DNA from: an uncultured Eubacterium sp.
GTDB taxonomy: Bacteria; Bacillota; Clostridia; Lachnospirales; Lachnospiraceae
NCBI GenBank assembly: GCA_934317205.1
Contig: CAKREL010000001.1
Location: 40,005 to 104,004, forward strand
Reading direction: 5' to 3'
DNA length: 64,000 nucleotides
The translations under genes and the position numbers were made by a program. Of the stretch, positions 45,028 through 55,130 are shown one piece after another; position 1 is the stretch's first letter, and the number at the start of each line of letters is the position of its first letter. The notes beneath the pieces were generated by a model. That model saw nothing but the letters and a program-made list of their open reading frames with translations. It searched no databases and had not been told where the DNA came from.

Positions 45028-45189
45028 GAACGTAGAATAAGCATTCCCACGCTTCAAGTGCGTAGAGCACTAAGCGGTGGGTAAGGGGATGCTTATGTCA
45101 GTGGGAGTTAAAATCTCCCACTGACAGGTCGCAAAGCGACTGCGTTCATGAGCAAGTAGTGAAAACGGATTGCGAATGTCCGCTTTACA
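45028..45189 (+). repeat. Structured ~162-bp repeat, copy 2
   Basis: Near-identical to 39929-40092, same strand. The outer stem is shortened symmetrically (AAGCATTCCC with GGGGATGCTT) and a single mismatch appears in the last hairpin (AAAACGGA/TCCGCTTT). Left edge follows GTGA. Together with copy 1 it brackets the five-gene nuclease-ClpP-TraG cassette. Confidence 0.7.
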
Positions 45190-45193
45190 TGAC

Positions 45194-45222
45194 TTGCTTT
45201 TTATGGTATGCCTTATTATAAT
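45194..45222 (+). promoter_or_regulatory. Promoter of the aconitase-family gene
   Basis: TTGCTT (45194-45199) and a perfect TATAAT (45217-45222) are 17 nt apart. Downstream in the leader, TGCCGGATCATACCGGCA (45236-45253) is a 6-bp inverted repeat that could be an operator or small hairpin. Confidence 0.8.
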
Positions 45223-45298
45223 AGAAAAGAATTACTGCCGGATCATACCGGCATACATGAGAGTTTGTAAAAAAGATTTTTAAGGAGGGCCAGAAACC

Positions 45299-47587
45299 AT
45301 GATAAAATTACATGAGAATGGTGTATATCTGCTGAATGGAACAGAGATTATCGAAGATAGTCACGAAGCAGCAGCATGTCTTGAGGCAAAAACAGGAAAG
45401 AAAGTGACTACTGCTGAAGCTGCAGCAGGTACAATGGCATATCGTATTTTGAAAGCGCACAATACTTCAGGAAACATGGCTCAGCTGCAGATTAAATTTG
45501 ACAAGCTGACTTCCCATGATATTACTTTTGTCGGTATCATTCAGACTGCCCGTGCATCAGGACTGGAAAAATTCCCTGTTCCGTATGTACTAACAAACTG
45601 CCACAACAGTTTATGTGCTGTTGGTGGAACAATTAACGAAGATGACCATATGTTTGGACTGAGCTGTGCAAAGAGATACGGTGGAATCTATGTACCGCCT
45701 CATCAGGCAGTTATCCATCAGTTTGCCCGTGAGATGCTGGCTGGCGGTGGCAAAATGATCCTTGGTTCTGACTCCCATACACGTTACGGTGCCCTTGGTA
45801 CTATGGCAATGGGTGAGGGTGGCCCGGAGCTTGTAAAGCAGCTGCTTTGCAAAACTTATGATATCAAAATGCCGGGTGTTGTAGCCATCTATCTGACCGG
45901 CGAGCCGATGAAAGGTGTCGGACCGCAGGATGTGGCTCTGGCTATTATCGGTGCTGTATTTAAAAATGGTTATGTAAATAATAAAGTCATGGAATTTGTT
46001 GGACCGGGTGTGGCTTCTTTAAGTGCTGATTTCCGTATCGGTGTGGATGTCATGACCACAGAGACCACCTGCCTGTCCTCCATCTGGGTAACCGATGAGA
46101 AGATTAAAGAGTTTTATGATATCCATGGCAGATCTGCAGATTATGCAGAACTGAAACCAGAGGCTGTTGCTTACTATGATGGATGCGTTGAAGTGAACTT
46201 AAGCGAGATCAAACCAATGATCGCAATGCCGTTCCACCCGAGCAACACCTATACTATTGATGAAGTAAATGCAAATCTGGAAGACATTCTGGCTGAAGTT
46301 GAGAAGAATGCGTTAGTAAGTCTGGACGGAGCCGTAGAGTACAAATTAAGAGATAAGATCCGCAATGGAAAACTGTATGTAGATCAGGGTATCATTGCAG
46401 GATGTGCCGGCGGCGGATTTGAAAATATCTGTGCAGCAGCAGACATTCTGAATGGCAAGAGCATCGGACCGGATGAGTTTACCTTAAGTGTATATCCGGC
46501 AAGTATGCCAGTTTACATGGAATTAGTGAGAAATGGTGCAGCAGCCAAGATCATGGAGACAGGTGCAATCATGAAGACAGCATTCTGCGGACCATGTTTC
46601 GGTGCAGGTGATACACCGAACAACAACGGATTCAGTATCCGTCATACTACGAGAAACTTCCCGAACCGTGAAGGTTCCAAACTTCAGAACGGTCAGATCG
46701 CTTCCGTAGCACTGATGGATGCACGCTCTATCGCTGCAACCGCTGCAAATAAAGGATATCTGACACCTGCAACTGCTCTGGATGTAGAATATACAGGACC
46801 GAAATATTTCTTCGACAAGACAATTTACGATAATCGTGTATTTGACAGTAAAGGTGTGGCAGATCCGAACGAGGAACTCAAATTCGGACCAAACATCAAA
46901 GACTGGCCGGCAATGAGCGCTCTGACAGATAACCTAGTACTGAAAGTAGTATCCGAGATTCACGATCCGGTTACTACAACTGACGAACTGATTCCGTCCG
47001 GTGAGACTTCATCTTATCGTTCCAATCCACTGGCACTGGCTGAATTTGCCCTGTCCAGAAAGGATCCGGAGTACGTAGGCCGTGCAAAAGAGGTTCAGAG
47101 AGCAGAGAAAGCAAGAGTTGCCGGTGAAAAACCAGTCGAGGCACTTCCGGAGCTTGCACCGGTCATCGAGACGATCAAGACAAAATACCCGGATCTCAAC
47201 CGTGAGAACTTCGGTATCGGAAGTACGATCTTTGCAGTAAAACCGGGTGACGGTTCTGCCAGAGAACAGGCTGCTTCCTGCCAGAAAGTATTGGGCGGCT
47301 GGGCAAATATCGCAAATGAATACGCAACGAAACGTTATCGTTCCAACCTGATCAACTGGGGTATGCTTCCATTCCTGATTCCAGAAGGAGATCTCCCGTT
47401 TGCAAACGGTGATTATCTGTTTGTACCGAATGTGCGTAAAGCGATCGAAGACAAGCTGACAGATATCGAGGCGTATGTGGTAAAAGACGGTGAGATGAAA
47501 CCGTTTACTCTGAAAATGGGTGATCTGACAGAGGATGAGAGAACCATCATTCTGAAAGGCTGTCTGATCAATTATTACAGAGATTAA
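45299..47587 (+). CDS. Aconitase-superfamily hydratase (YbhJ-like)
   Basis: 762 residues, AAGGAGGGCC ribosome site. Shows the aconitase arrangement: [20 protein letters not shown], cluster-ligand cysteines in [14 protein letters not shown] and [14 protein letters not shown], the [14 protein letters not shown] motif, and a C-terminal swivel domain with [20 protein letters not shown] containing the substrate-binding SNLINWGM. A [4Fe-4S] cluster is therefore expected. Total length and sequence features fit the YbhJ-type branch better than AcnA (about 890) or AcnB (about 865), so citrate/isocitrate as substrate should not be assumed. It has its own promoter, and a terminator follows. Confidence 0.87.
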   Translation: MIKLHENGVYLLNGTEIIEDSHEAAACLEAKTGKKVTTAEAAAGTMAYRILKAHNTSGNMAQLQIKFDKLTSHDITFVGIIQTARASGLEKFPVPYVLTNCHNSLCAVGGTINEDDHMFGLSCAKRYGGIYVPPHQAVIHQFAREMLAGGGKMILGSDSHTRYGALGTMAMGEGGPELVKQLLCKTYDIKMPGVVAIYLTGEPMKGVGPQDVALAIIGAVFKNGYVNNKVMEFVGPGVASLSADFRIGVDVMTTETTCLSSIWVTDEKIKEFYDIHGRSADYAELKPEAVAYYDGCVEVNLSEIKPMIAMPFHPSNTYTIDEVNANLEDILAEVEKNALVSLDGAVEYKLRDKIRNGKLYVDQGIIAGCAGGGFENICAAADILNGKSIGPDEFTLSVYPASMPVYMELVRNGAAAKIMETGAIMKTAFCGPCFGAGDTPNNNGFSIRHTTRNFPNREGSKLQNGQIASVALMDARSIAATAANKGYLTPATALDVEYTGPKYFFDKTIYDNRVFDSKGVADPNEELKFGPNIKDWPAMSALTDNLVLKVVSEIHDPVTTTDELIPSGETSSYRSNPLALAEFALSRKDPEYVGRAKEVQRAEKARVAGEKPVEALPELAPVIETIKTKYPDLNRENFGIGSTIFAVKPGDGSAREQAASCQKVLGGWANIANEYATKRYRSNLINWGMLPFLIPEGDLPFANGDYLFVPNVRKAIEDKLTDIEAYVVKDGEMKPFTLKMGDLTEDERTIILKGCLINYYRD

Positions 47588-47589
47588 AT

Positions 47590-47642
47590 GCAGAATAAGC
47601 TTTCCACGCTTCTGGTGCGTAGAGTAAGAAATGGGAAAGTTA
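47590..47642 (+). repeat. Partial third copy of the structured repeat (5' part)
   Basis: GCAGAATAAGC...CACGCTTC...GTGCGTAGAG matches the first ~55 nt of the repeats at 39929 and 45028. The outer stem changes to CTTTCC/GGAAAG, a compensatory change relative to CATTCC/GGATGC that supports RNA pairing. It begins 2 nt after the hydratase stop. Confidence 0.55.
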
Positions 47643-47673
47643 AGGTTGTATAAACAACTGATAAAGGAAAACG

Positions 47674-47712
47674 AAAAGAATCCTGGAAACGGGATTCTTT
47701 TTGATTTTTTTG
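47674..47712 (+). terminator. Intrinsic terminator after the hydratase
   Basis: AAAAGAATCC pairs with GGATTCTTTT around an 8-nt loop and is followed by TGATTTTTTTG. Confidence 0.85.
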
Positions 47713-47742
47713 TGAACAATTCTGTTATATGCAGAAAAATTA

Positions 47743-47751
47743 TGGTATACT
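47743..47751 (+). promoter_or_regulatory. Extended -10 promoter for the AI-2E family gene
   Basis: TGGTATACT gives an extended -10 (TGn + TATACT). The -35 region is poor, as is common for extended -10 promoters. It lies about 65 nt upstream of the start at 47816. Confidence 0.5.
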
Positions 47752-47815
47752 TATTGCATATTTTAACAGGATTTCCAAAAAAGGATTCCGAGAATTTTAG
47801 AAAGGCAATTTTAGT

Positions 47816-49165
47816 ATGCAGCAAGAAACAAAAAAAGAATATACTGCAACCGAAAAACAACAGAAACATAACAAAGTAAATCTCGATATACGACCGTATC
47901 TCGCAATTGGTTTAACCGCCATTTTGGTAGTGATGGTCTGTATCGCAATCTTTTTTGTAATCCTGCGATTTGATGGATTGTTTGCCGGATTTCAGAGGAT
48001 TATACAGAGCCTTCAGGCTATCCTGGTTGGTTTAGTCGTGGCATATCTTGTTAATCCGATCATGAAATGGTTTGAACGTTTTTTATATAAGAAAAGTAGA
48101 GCAAAAGGGAAAGAACTGACAGCAAAGCAGTGTCAGAAGATCAGGGCTGCATCTGTAGGTTTTGCGATGGCGGTATTTCTTGCAATCATCGTTGGATTGA
48201 TCTGGCTGATCATCCCTCAGCTTGTAGTCTGTATCGAAGATATTGTACTTAGTATGAACGAAAAAGTTCAGAATTTAACTGAGTGGATCGATCGTCTGAT
48301 GAGACAGGACAGTCCACTTGCCGGAAAATTGGATACATTTATTGCAGATGCATCTGTTTATCTGGAAAACTGGCTGCGTAAAAGTGTGTTGGAACAGTCC
48401 GATTTTGTGGCAAATATTACCACTGGAGTATATAACGTAGTAAAAACTATTTTCAATGTGATCATCGGATTTATTGTTGCTGTTTATGTATTGATGACGA
48501 AGGAAAAATTTATTGGTCAACTCAAGAAAATAGTATATGCGATTTTTCGTCCACGTCTGGGCAATGTAGCTATGGAAGTGATCAGAAAAGCTGACGAGGT
48601 CTTCGGAGGTTTCTTCATTGGAAAAATTATCGATTCAATGATCATTGGATGTATTTGTTTTGTTTGCCTGGCGATTTTACGGATGCCATATGTGGCACTG
48701 GTCAGTGTGATCGTCGGCGTGACAAATGTTATTCCGTTTTTTGGACCTTATATCGGTGCAATCCCGAGTGCGATTTTAATATTCCTGGTGGATCCGATGA
48801 AAGGAATTTATTTCATCATATTTATCATTATTCTACAGCAGGTAGATGGAAATGTAATAGGTCCCAAAATCCTTGGGAATACGACTGGTCTGAGTCCATT
48901 CTGGGTTATTTTTGCAATTCTGCTTTTCGGTGGAAGTTTCGGCGTAGTTGGAATGCTTTTCGGTGTACCGATTTTCGCAGTTTTATATTATGTTATTAAA
49001 CGAGTGGTTGAACATATATTAAAAAAACGACAGCTGCCGGAAGAGACGGAACAATATACGGAACTGGATACGGTAGATATCGTGACAAATCAAGTCAAAA
49101 TGAAAGTGACAGATGAGCCGGAAGAATCAATTCGCAGATCTGAAGAAAAAAAAGAAAAAAAGTAA
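47816..49165 (+). CDS. AI-2E/PerM-family membrane transporter
   Basis: 449 residues with a weak AAAGG site. Membrane spans cluster near 30-75, 120-145, 205-225 and 270-400, the standard topology of the AI-2E (UPF0118/PerM) family. The conserved GCICFVCLAILRMPYVALVS and GVTNVIPFFGPYIGAIPSA motifs are present, as is VGMLFGVPIFAVLYYV near the end. Members export autoinducer-2, indole acetate or Na+/H+; the substrate cannot be predicted. The soluble C-terminus is highly charged. It is followed after 49 nt by the TPR/AAA gene. Confidence 0.93.
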   Translation: MQQETKKEYTATEKQQKHNKVNLDIRPYLAIGLTAILVVMVCIAIFFVILRFDGLFAGFQRIIQSLQAILVGLVVAYLVNPIMKWFERFLYKKSRAKGKELTAKQCQKIRAASVGFAMAVFLAIIVGLIWLIIPQLVVCIEDIVLSMNEKVQNLTEWIDRLMRQDSPLAGKLDTFIADASVYLENWLRKSVLEQSDFVANITTGVYNVVKTIFNVIIGFIVAVYVLMTKEKFIGQLKKIVYAIFRPRLGNVAMEVIRKADEVFGGFFIGKIIDSMIIGCICFVCLAILRMPYVALVSVIVGVTNVIPFFGPYIGAIPSAILIFLVDPMKGIYFIIFIIILQQVDGNVIGPKILGNTTGLSPFWVIFAILLFGGSFGVVGMLFGVPIFAVLYYVIKRVVEHILKKRQLPEETEQYTELDTVDIVTNQVKMKVTDEPEESIRRSEEKKEKK

Positions 49166-49214
49166 ACTTTTGTATATAACGCAATAAAAAATAACAGTTA
49201 TGAGGTGAAAAACG

Positions 49215-51956
49215 GTGGATAAGTATGAGTATAAGTTAAAACTTGAGCAGCTTCAGAATTTAGTGGCTGCAGGCGATTACACTACAGCAGCAACGATGGC
49301 AGATACCATTAATTGGCAAAAGGTCAGAAGTGTAAATACGCTTTGTATGGTTGCGGATATCTATGAACAGACAGGCAATTATGAGGCATGCAGAACCGTA
49401 TTACTGCAGGCCTATGACCATTCTCCGATTGGAAGAAATATTGTCAGCAAACTGGCAGAGGTTTCTATCAAAGCAAAGAAAATTGATGAGGCAGAGGAAT
49501 ACTATAATGAGTTTCTGGAGATTGCACCGAAGGACAATATGCGGTATGTGCTGGCTTATGAGATCAGCTGTCTGAAGGATGAGCCGCTTCCGGTCCGCAT
49601 TGCAATTCTGGAAGATTTAAAGGATCATGAGTACTCAGAAAAGTGGGCCTATGAGCTGGCTGTTCTGTATGGACAGGCTCAGATGCGTGACAAATGTGTG
49701 GAGGCTTGTGATGAACTGATCCTCTGGTTTGGTGATGGCGAGTATGTGGAGAAAGCACTGGATCTGAAAAGACAATATCAGCCATTGACCGCATCACAGG
49801 AGGAAAAGTACAAGCAATTCCGTGAGAAAAAAGGAATGGTGGAGATCAGCATTCCACAGACAGCAGAGCCAAAGAATGTGATCCATGAGATGGTAAAATC
49901 TGCGGAAAATACTGTGACAGCAAGTAAGTTTAATACTTCCAACCTGGAGGAAGAACTTGCAAAGAGCATGCAGCAGATCATGAATGCTACAGAGAAAGAG
50001 ACAGTTACAGATACGATGGAAAGCATCAAGAAGATTGTTAGTGATATTCCTTATCTCAATGGCGAGCATGAAGAAGCTGCAGAGCCGGCTTTTGATACAG
50101 AAAAAATCAACGCTCAGGTTGATAAAACTCTGAAAAAAGACTTTAAAGAACTTCTAAGTGAGACGACAGAGCAGGAAAATGCTTCAGAGCAGCCGAAACA
50201 AGTTCCGGTTGTAGTAAAAGCATCTGAGAAAAAAACTGCAGAGGAGGAGACAGCAGCGCAGGTTGCTTCTGCACAGGCAAGTATTGAAGAAATTCTTGAG
50301 GACTGGAATAAGACTAAACGGGCAGCTGAAGCCGCTATTGCAGCTGCAGAGCAGAAAAAGCTGGAGATGGCGAAAGAAAATGCGCTGGTCGAGGCAGGAC
50401 AGATTATGGAGCGTCTAAAGACACTGATTCCGATTTTGGATGCAACACCTGGCGAAGATCTTCCGGCACCGGAGGATACTACCGTAGCGGCAGCACTTGC
50501 TTCTGATGAGACATTTGCAGAAGATAGCAGCGAAGCGCAGGAAGAGACAGAAGTTGAAGAAGCTGTGGCAGAATCAGAAGAGAAAGAGTCTGAAGAACCA
50601 CAGGAAGCAGAACCTGAGAAAGCAAAGGAAGCCAAGGAAGAAGAAATCCAGACCGCTTCCGAAGAAGTACAGGACGTAGAGGCAGATGAAGCACAGCGAG
50701 AAGAGGCATCTGAGACAGAAGTTGAAGAAGTGACAAAATCTGAGGCAGATTCAAAAGAGGTTATTTCTCCTGATGACACATCAGCAGATGAATCTGAGAA
50801 TAATGAAGTAGCTGAAGATGCAGAAGAAAATGCAGAAGAAGGTATCGGGGAAGAAACAGCAGATATCACAGAAGAAACTGCACAAGAAACTGCAGAAGAA
50901 GCTTCAGAAGCGGAAGAAAATATAGTGGATGAAATTATCGAGGAGACGATAGAAGAAACAACAGAATGCGTTGAGTCTTCCGAGGAAGCTCAGACAGCAG
51001 AGGAAGATCATCTTCATGTAATAGAGCCGGTTCCGGACGAAGAACTTGAGAAGACATTGGCACAGGCGACACAGATGTTTATGGAAAACTCCAACGTGGA
51101 AGTTCCGGTTGGAAAGGCAGCTCTTTCGCAGAATACCGCTGTATTACCGGAAATTAAAATGCCGGAAGATATTGAGACAGAGCAGAATGAATACCAGCTG
51201 ACAGAGGAGCAGAAAGAATTATTCTCCTACTTCCTTCCGGTTCCTGGTATGGAAGATCAGATTCGACAGGTTTTACTTGGCGCGAAATCCAGAATTGGTA
51301 ATTCCGTGACATCTCTGGCAGGAAATATCCTGGTTCAGGGCGAAGAGGGAAGTGGAAAAACTGTATTTGCAACAAGCCTGATCAAAGCTATTCAGCAGGA
51401 AATTGGAAATGAGGATGCCAAGATTGGAAAAATCAGTGCAGATTCTCTGAATAAAAAAGATTTTGCACAACTGATCCCTAAAATTGCAGGTGGTTATCTG
51501 ATTGTTGATAAAGCAGGTGAACTGACCCGCGAGACAGTTTTGCGTATGTCACAGCTGATGGAGCAGAATACACAGGGAATGGTTGTAGTTTTGGAAGATA
51601 CAAGGGCAGGGATCCGCAAAGCAATGAACATTGACTTTGGCTTCACGAAGAAGTTTACAGAAAAAATTGACATTCCAATCTTTACAATTGATGAATTAGT
51701 ACAATTTGGCAAATCCTATGCAAAAGAGATGGAGTGTACCATTGATGAGATGGGTGTACTTGCTTTGTATAACCGTATCAACAATATCCAGAAACTGGAG
51801 CGGGCAACGACACTGGCAGAGGTAAAAGATATAGTGGATGAAGCGATTGAGAGTGCAGAGGGCGGCGGAATCAAGAAAGCATTTGGTTCTATTTTCTCAA
51901 AGAAGTATAATGAGAATGATTATCTGATTCTTCGTGAGAAGGATTTTGAGCATTAA
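49215..51956 (+). CDS. TPR - acidic linker - AAA+ ATPase protein
   Basis: 913 residues from GTG 49215 (GAGGTG 7 nt upstream). Residues 1-200 are TPR-like helices (TLCMVADIYEQTGNYEACRT, AEVSIKAKKIDEAEEYYNEF). About 225-620 is an exceptionally Glu/Ala/Ser-rich acidic region with coiled-coil parts, likely extended. The C-terminal domain contains Walker A GEEGSGKT (about 709-716), YLIVDKAGELTRETV in place of Walker B with Lys for the usual Glu, and GMVVVLEDTRAGIRKAM, resembling the CbxX/SpoVK AAA fold. Nucleotide binding is likely, hydrolysis less certain. It lies directly before glgB, which hints at, but does not prove, a link with glycogen. Confidence 0.82.
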   Translation: MDKYEYKLKLEQLQNLVAAGDYTTAATMADTINWQKVRSVNTLCMVADIYEQTGNYEACRTVLLQAYDHSPIGRNIVSKLAEVSIKAKKIDEAEEYYNEFLEIAPKDNMRYVLAYEISCLKDEPLPVRIAILEDLKDHEYSEKWAYELAVLYGQAQMRDKCVEACDELILWFGDGEYVEKALDLKRQYQPLTASQEEKYKQFREKKGMVEISIPQTAEPKNVIHEMVKSAENTVTASKFNTSNLEEELAKSMQQIMNATEKETVTDTMESIKKIVSDIPYLNGEHEEAAEPAFDTEKINAQVDKTLKKDFKELLSETTEQENASEQPKQVPVVVKASEKKTAEEETAAQVASAQASIEEILEDWNKTKRAAEAAIAAAEQKKLEMAKENALVEAGQIMERLKTLIPILDATPGEDLPAPEDTTVAAALASDETFAEDSSEAQEETEVEEAVAESEEKESEEPQEAEPEKAKEAKEEEIQTASEEVQDVEADEAQREEASETEVEEVTKSEADSKEVISPDDTSADESENNEVAEDAEENAEEGIGEETADITEETAQETAEEASEAEENIVDEIIEETIEETTECVESSEEAQTAEEDHLHVIEPVPDEELEKTLAQATQMFMENSNVEVPVGKAALSQNTAVLPEIKMPEDIETEQNEYQLTEEQKELFSYFLPVPGMEDQIRQVLLGAKSRIGNSVTSLAGNILVQGEEGSGKTVFATSLIKAIQQEIGNEDAKIGKISADSLNKKDFAQLIPKIAGGYLIVDKAGELTRETVLRMSQLMEQNTQGMVVVLEDTRAGIRKAMNIDFGFTKKFTEKIDIPIFTIDELVQFGKSYAKEMECTIDEMGVLALYNRINNIQKLERATTLAEVKDIVDEAIESAEGGGIKKAFGSIFSKKYNENDYLILREKDFEH

Positions 51957-51982
51957 AGTGGTTTTTAAGGAGGAGAAACACT

Positions 51983-53884
51983 ATGGGGAACATTTCCGAG
52001 TATGACATGTATCTGTTTGGCGCAGGTGTACATTATGATATGTACATGAAACTTGGGGCACATCCATGCAAAAAAGGCAGATGGCAGGGTGTCAACTTTG
52101 CAGTCTGGGCACCAAATGCGAAGCGTGTCTGGGTCATCGGTTCTTTTAATGACTGGAACGAAACTTCACATGAAATGAAGCGTCTGGAGCCAAACGGAAT
52201 TTACGAATTATTTGTCAGCAGGGCGAAAGTCGGAGATATGTACAAATATCTTATTGAGACACAGGACGGACGCAAGCTGTACAAGGCAGATCCCTATGCA
52301 AATTATGCGGAAATGCGTCCGGGAACAGCATCAAAAGTTGCAGATATCAGTAAGTTGAAATGGTCCGATGAAAAGTGGATGGAAGCCCGTGCAGCGCACA
52401 AAGAGGATGATGTATATCGTCAGCCAATGTCTATTTATGAAGTGCATCCGGGTTCATGGAAACGCCATGCCGGATACGAAGAAGATAACGGCTTTTATAC
52501 ATATCGTGAACTGGCAGTAGAGCTGACAAAATATGTGAAAGAAATGGGATACACCCATGTAGAACTGATGGGAATTTCCGAGTATCCTTTTGATGGTTCC
52601 TGGGGCTATCAGGTAACTGGATACTTTGCACCGACATCCCGTTATGGAACGCCGGAGGACTTTGCATATCTGGTAAATTACCTGCACAAACACAAAATTG
52701 GTGTTATCCTCGACTGGGTTCCGGCACATTTTCCGAGAGATGCACATGGACTGGCTGAGTTTGACGGATCTTGCCTGTATGAATATGCTGATCCGAGAAA
52801 GGGTGAGCATCCGGACTGGGGAACCAAGATTTTTGACTATGGAAAGACAGAAGTTAAAAACTTTCTGTTGAATTCTGCATTGCTCTGGGTAGAAAAGTAT
52901 CACATCGATGGACTTCGTGTGGATGCCGTTGCTTCCATGTTGTATCTGGATTATGGCAAAGAGGCTGGTCAATGGGTACCAAACGAATATGGAGAAAATA
53001 AAAACCTGGAGGCTATTGAGTTCTTCCGCCATTTAAATACACTGGTTTGTGGCAGAAATCCGGGAGCAATTATGATTGCAGAAGAATCCACTGCATGGCC
53101 GATGGTAACCGGAAAAGCCGAAGATGGTGGTTTGAATTTCACATATAAGTGGAATATGGGATGGATGCATGATTTTCTCGATTATATGAAACTGGATCCG
53201 TATTTCCGTAAAGATAACCATCATAAGATGACATTTGCTATGAGTTACAATTATAGTGAGAAGTACATTCTGGTGCTTTCTCATGATGAAGTAGTGCATC
53301 TGAAGTGCTCCATGCTCAACAAAATGCCGGGACTTGGTATTGATAAATACCGCAACCTGATGGCTGGATATGCTTTTATGATGGGACATCCGGGCAAGAA
53401 ACTGTTATTTATGGGACAGGATTTCGGACAGCTGCGGGAATGGAGTGAAAAGCGCGAACTTGACTGGAATCTTCTGGAAGATGAAAAACACAGCCACTTA
53501 CAGGCATTTGTGAAAGAATTGCTGACCATTTATAAAAAATATCCGGCTATGTACGAACTGGACGATCAGCTGGAAGGATTTGAATGGATCAACCCGAATG
53601 ATGGATATCGAAGCATTTACAGTTTTGTTCGTCATGGAAAATCCGGCAGAAACAGCCTGCTGTTTGTATGTAACTTTACACCGATGGCACGTCCGGATTA
53701 TCGTGTAGGTGTACCTAAAAAGAAAAAATACACCTTGTTGCTAAACAGTGATGATGCGAAATTCGGCGGTGAAGGCGCAGAGCGACCAACTGTTTACCAG
53801 TCAGAAAAATCAGAATGTGATGGCAGACCGTATTCCTTTGCATATGAACTTCCGCCGTATGGAGTAGCGATATTTAAATTCTGA
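51983..53884 (+). CDS. glgB: 1,4-alpha-glucan branching enzyme
   Basis: 633 residues, AAGGAGGAG upstream. N-terminal CBM48 (FAVWAPNAKRVWVIGSFNDW) precedes a GH13 barrel with the catalytic nucleophile Asp314 (GLRVDAV), acid/base Glu367 (AEESTAWP) and transition-state Asp435 (SHDEVVH), then a C-terminal beta domain. It transfers alpha-1,4 segments to alpha-1,6 positions in glycogen. Length matches the short-N-terminus GlgB type. No other glycogen gene is visible, so regulation with the pathway cannot be judged here. Confidence 0.97.
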   Translation: MGNISEYDMYLFGAGVHYDMYMKLGAHPCKKGRWQGVNFAVWAPNAKRVWVIGSFNDWNETSHEMKRLEPNGIYELFVSRAKVGDMYKYLIETQDGRKLYKADPYANYAEMRPGTASKVADISKLKWSDEKWMEARAAHKEDDVYRQPMSIYEVHPGSWKRHAGYEEDNGFYTYRELAVELTKYVKEMGYTHVELMGISEYPFDGSWGYQVTGYFAPTSRYGTPEDFAYLVNYLHKHKIGVILDWVPAHFPRDAHGLAEFDGSCLYEYADPRKGEHPDWGTKIFDYGKTEVKNFLLNSALLWVEKYHIDGLRVDAVASMLYLDYGKEAGQWVPNEYGENKNLEAIEFFRHLNTLVCGRNPGAIMIAEESTAWPMVTGKAEDGGLNFTYKWNMGWMHDFLDYMKLDPYFRKDNHHKMTFAMSYNYSEKYILVLSHDEVVHLKCSMLNKMPGLGIDKYRNLMAGYAFMMGHPGKKLLFMGQDFGQLREWSEKRELDWNLLEDEKHSHLQAFVKELLTIYKKYPAMYELDDQLEGFEWINPNDGYRSIYSFVRHGKSGRNSLLFVCNFTPMARPDYRVGVPKKKKYTLLLNSDDAKFGGEGAERPTVYQSEKSECDGRPYSFAYELPPYGVAIFKF

Positions 53885-53958
53885 TCATAGATCTGAGAAG
53901 AGAAAGTGTTCACCTCTATAAAGGGTGAGAAATAAAATGCGCAGAGCATTTTGAATTA

Positions 53959-54008
53959 GGGAGTCCCATTGCTGATCATTTTTGATGTTCATACAGTGGG
54001 GCTCCTTT
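53959..54008 (+). terminator. Hairpin after glgB, probable terminator
   Basis: GGAGTCCCATTG pairs with CAGTGGGGCTCC (two G-U pairs) over a 23-nt loop, followed by only TTT, so termination may be partial. Confidence 0.5.
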
Positions 54009-54039
54009 CAAAAAATACGATAGGAAAGGAATGGATGAA

Positions 54040-54615
54040 ATGTCTATTTTAGACACGATACTTCAACAACTGAATCTATGGGATGGACAGATTCTGCTGT
54101 TTATTCAGAACCATCTGCGTTCTGAAACTTTGAATCCGATCGTGATTGCCATTACAAACCTTGGCAATTTCGGAATTGTGTGGATCGTGCTGTCCGTTGT
54201 TCTACTTTTCCCGAAAAAGACAAGACGTGCAGGGCTTTTGTCATTGCTGGCGCTGCTTGGCTCCCTTTGCGTGACAAATTTTCTGTTGAAAAATTATGTG
54301 GCCCGGGTTCGGCCTTATGAAGTCGTACAGGGATTACAGTGTCTGATTGCGGCGCAGCCGGACTGGTCATTCCCTTCCGGACATGCATCGGCTTCCTTCG
54401 CGTCGGCGGTGGTAATCTACAAGAGCTGTAACCGGGGAATCGGAGTGCCGGCGCTGATTTTGGCTTTTGCGATATCATTGTCCAGACTTTATGTGGGGGT
54501 TCACTATCCGAGTGATGTTCTTGTCGGAATGCTCATCGGAACGTTGATCGCGCTGATTTTGTTTTGGATCTTTGGTGAAAAGAAATATAAGGCGCGGGCA
54601 CGGCAAAGACGCTAG
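54040..54615 (+). CDS. PAP2-superfamily membrane phosphatase
   Basis: 191 residues from ATG 54040, 9 nt after AAGGA (an ATG at 54031 lies too close to it). The three acid-phosphatase motifs are complete: KNYVARVRP, PSGHASASF and SRLYVGVHYPSDVLVG. Five or six transmembrane spans match the undecaprenyl pyrophosphate/lipid phosphatase group. Active site would face outward. It ends 3 nt before the convergent small gene. Confidence 0.93.
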   Translation: MSILDTILQQLNLWDGQILLFIQNHLRSETLNPIVIAITNLGNFGIVWIVLSVVLLFPKKTRRAGLLSLLALLGSLCVTNFLLKNYVARVRPYEVVQGLQCLIAAQPDWSFPSGHASASFASAVVIYKSCNRGIGVPALILAFAISLSRLYVGVHYPSDVLVGMLIGTLIALILFWIFGEKKYKARARQRR

Positions 54616-54618
54616 AAA

Positions 54619-54903
54619 TTATGACAGCGAATCCTTATCCTTTTTCAGCAGTGGCGGCGCGAAAGGAAATACATCCTGATAGGATTCAATTTCATCATCA
54701 TTCTGCGGTCCAGATGGAATCAGACCGGTCTGGTCATTGGCAGAAGCTGATTTCCCCAGATAATCATAGTCAAAATCATCGGTTTTATCTGCCTGCTCAA
54801 ATGTACCAGTGGTAACGGCATCCCTACTTGGACCGCCATAATTTCTGTGACAATTTGTATCATGTGTATTTCTATGCGTACTTTTATTACTATTATTGCT
54901 CAT
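54619..54903 (-). CDS. Small Asn/Asp-rich hypothetical protein
   Basis: 94 residues from ATG 54903, preceded by TTGGAGGAAAAC; an upstream in-frame ATG at 54924 lacks a ribosome site. The sequence is hydrophilic, Asn/Ser/Asp rich, and probably disordered, ending in PFAPPLLKKDKDSLS. It might be spore- or small-acid-soluble-like only by composition, so no function is claimed. The clear ribosome site argues it is translated. Confidence 0.6.
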   Translation of the reverse strand: MSNNSNKSTHRNTHDTNCHRNYGGPSRDAVTTGTFEQADKTDDFDYDYLGKSASANDQTGLIPSGPQNDDEIESYQDVFPFAPPLLKKDKDSLS

Positions 54904-55130
54904 GTTTTCCTCCAACTTATGCAAATTTTCAACTAACAGTATTAGTATGATAAGAAAAATAAAAATTATGCAGGTTGGAATAATGATAATGTGTTTTGCA
55001 ATGTAAAAGGAGAAGAAAGAACTGCAGTATGGACAGCGAGTTAAGAACGTGAAAGGGAAAGGAACATAGATTAGTGCCGAAAGGCATGTCTCGGGCCGGA
55101 ATAAGCGACAGCGTGCTCACAACGTAAAAA

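Noticed and set aside
39929-45189. Insertion sequence or composite transposon
   Set aside because: The flanking repeats are ~163 bp without any transposase frame or inverted termini, and target duplications were not found.
45299-47587. Standard TCA-cycle aconitase AcnA
   Set aside because: The length (762) and sequence fit the YbhJ-like branch better; substrate should stay open.
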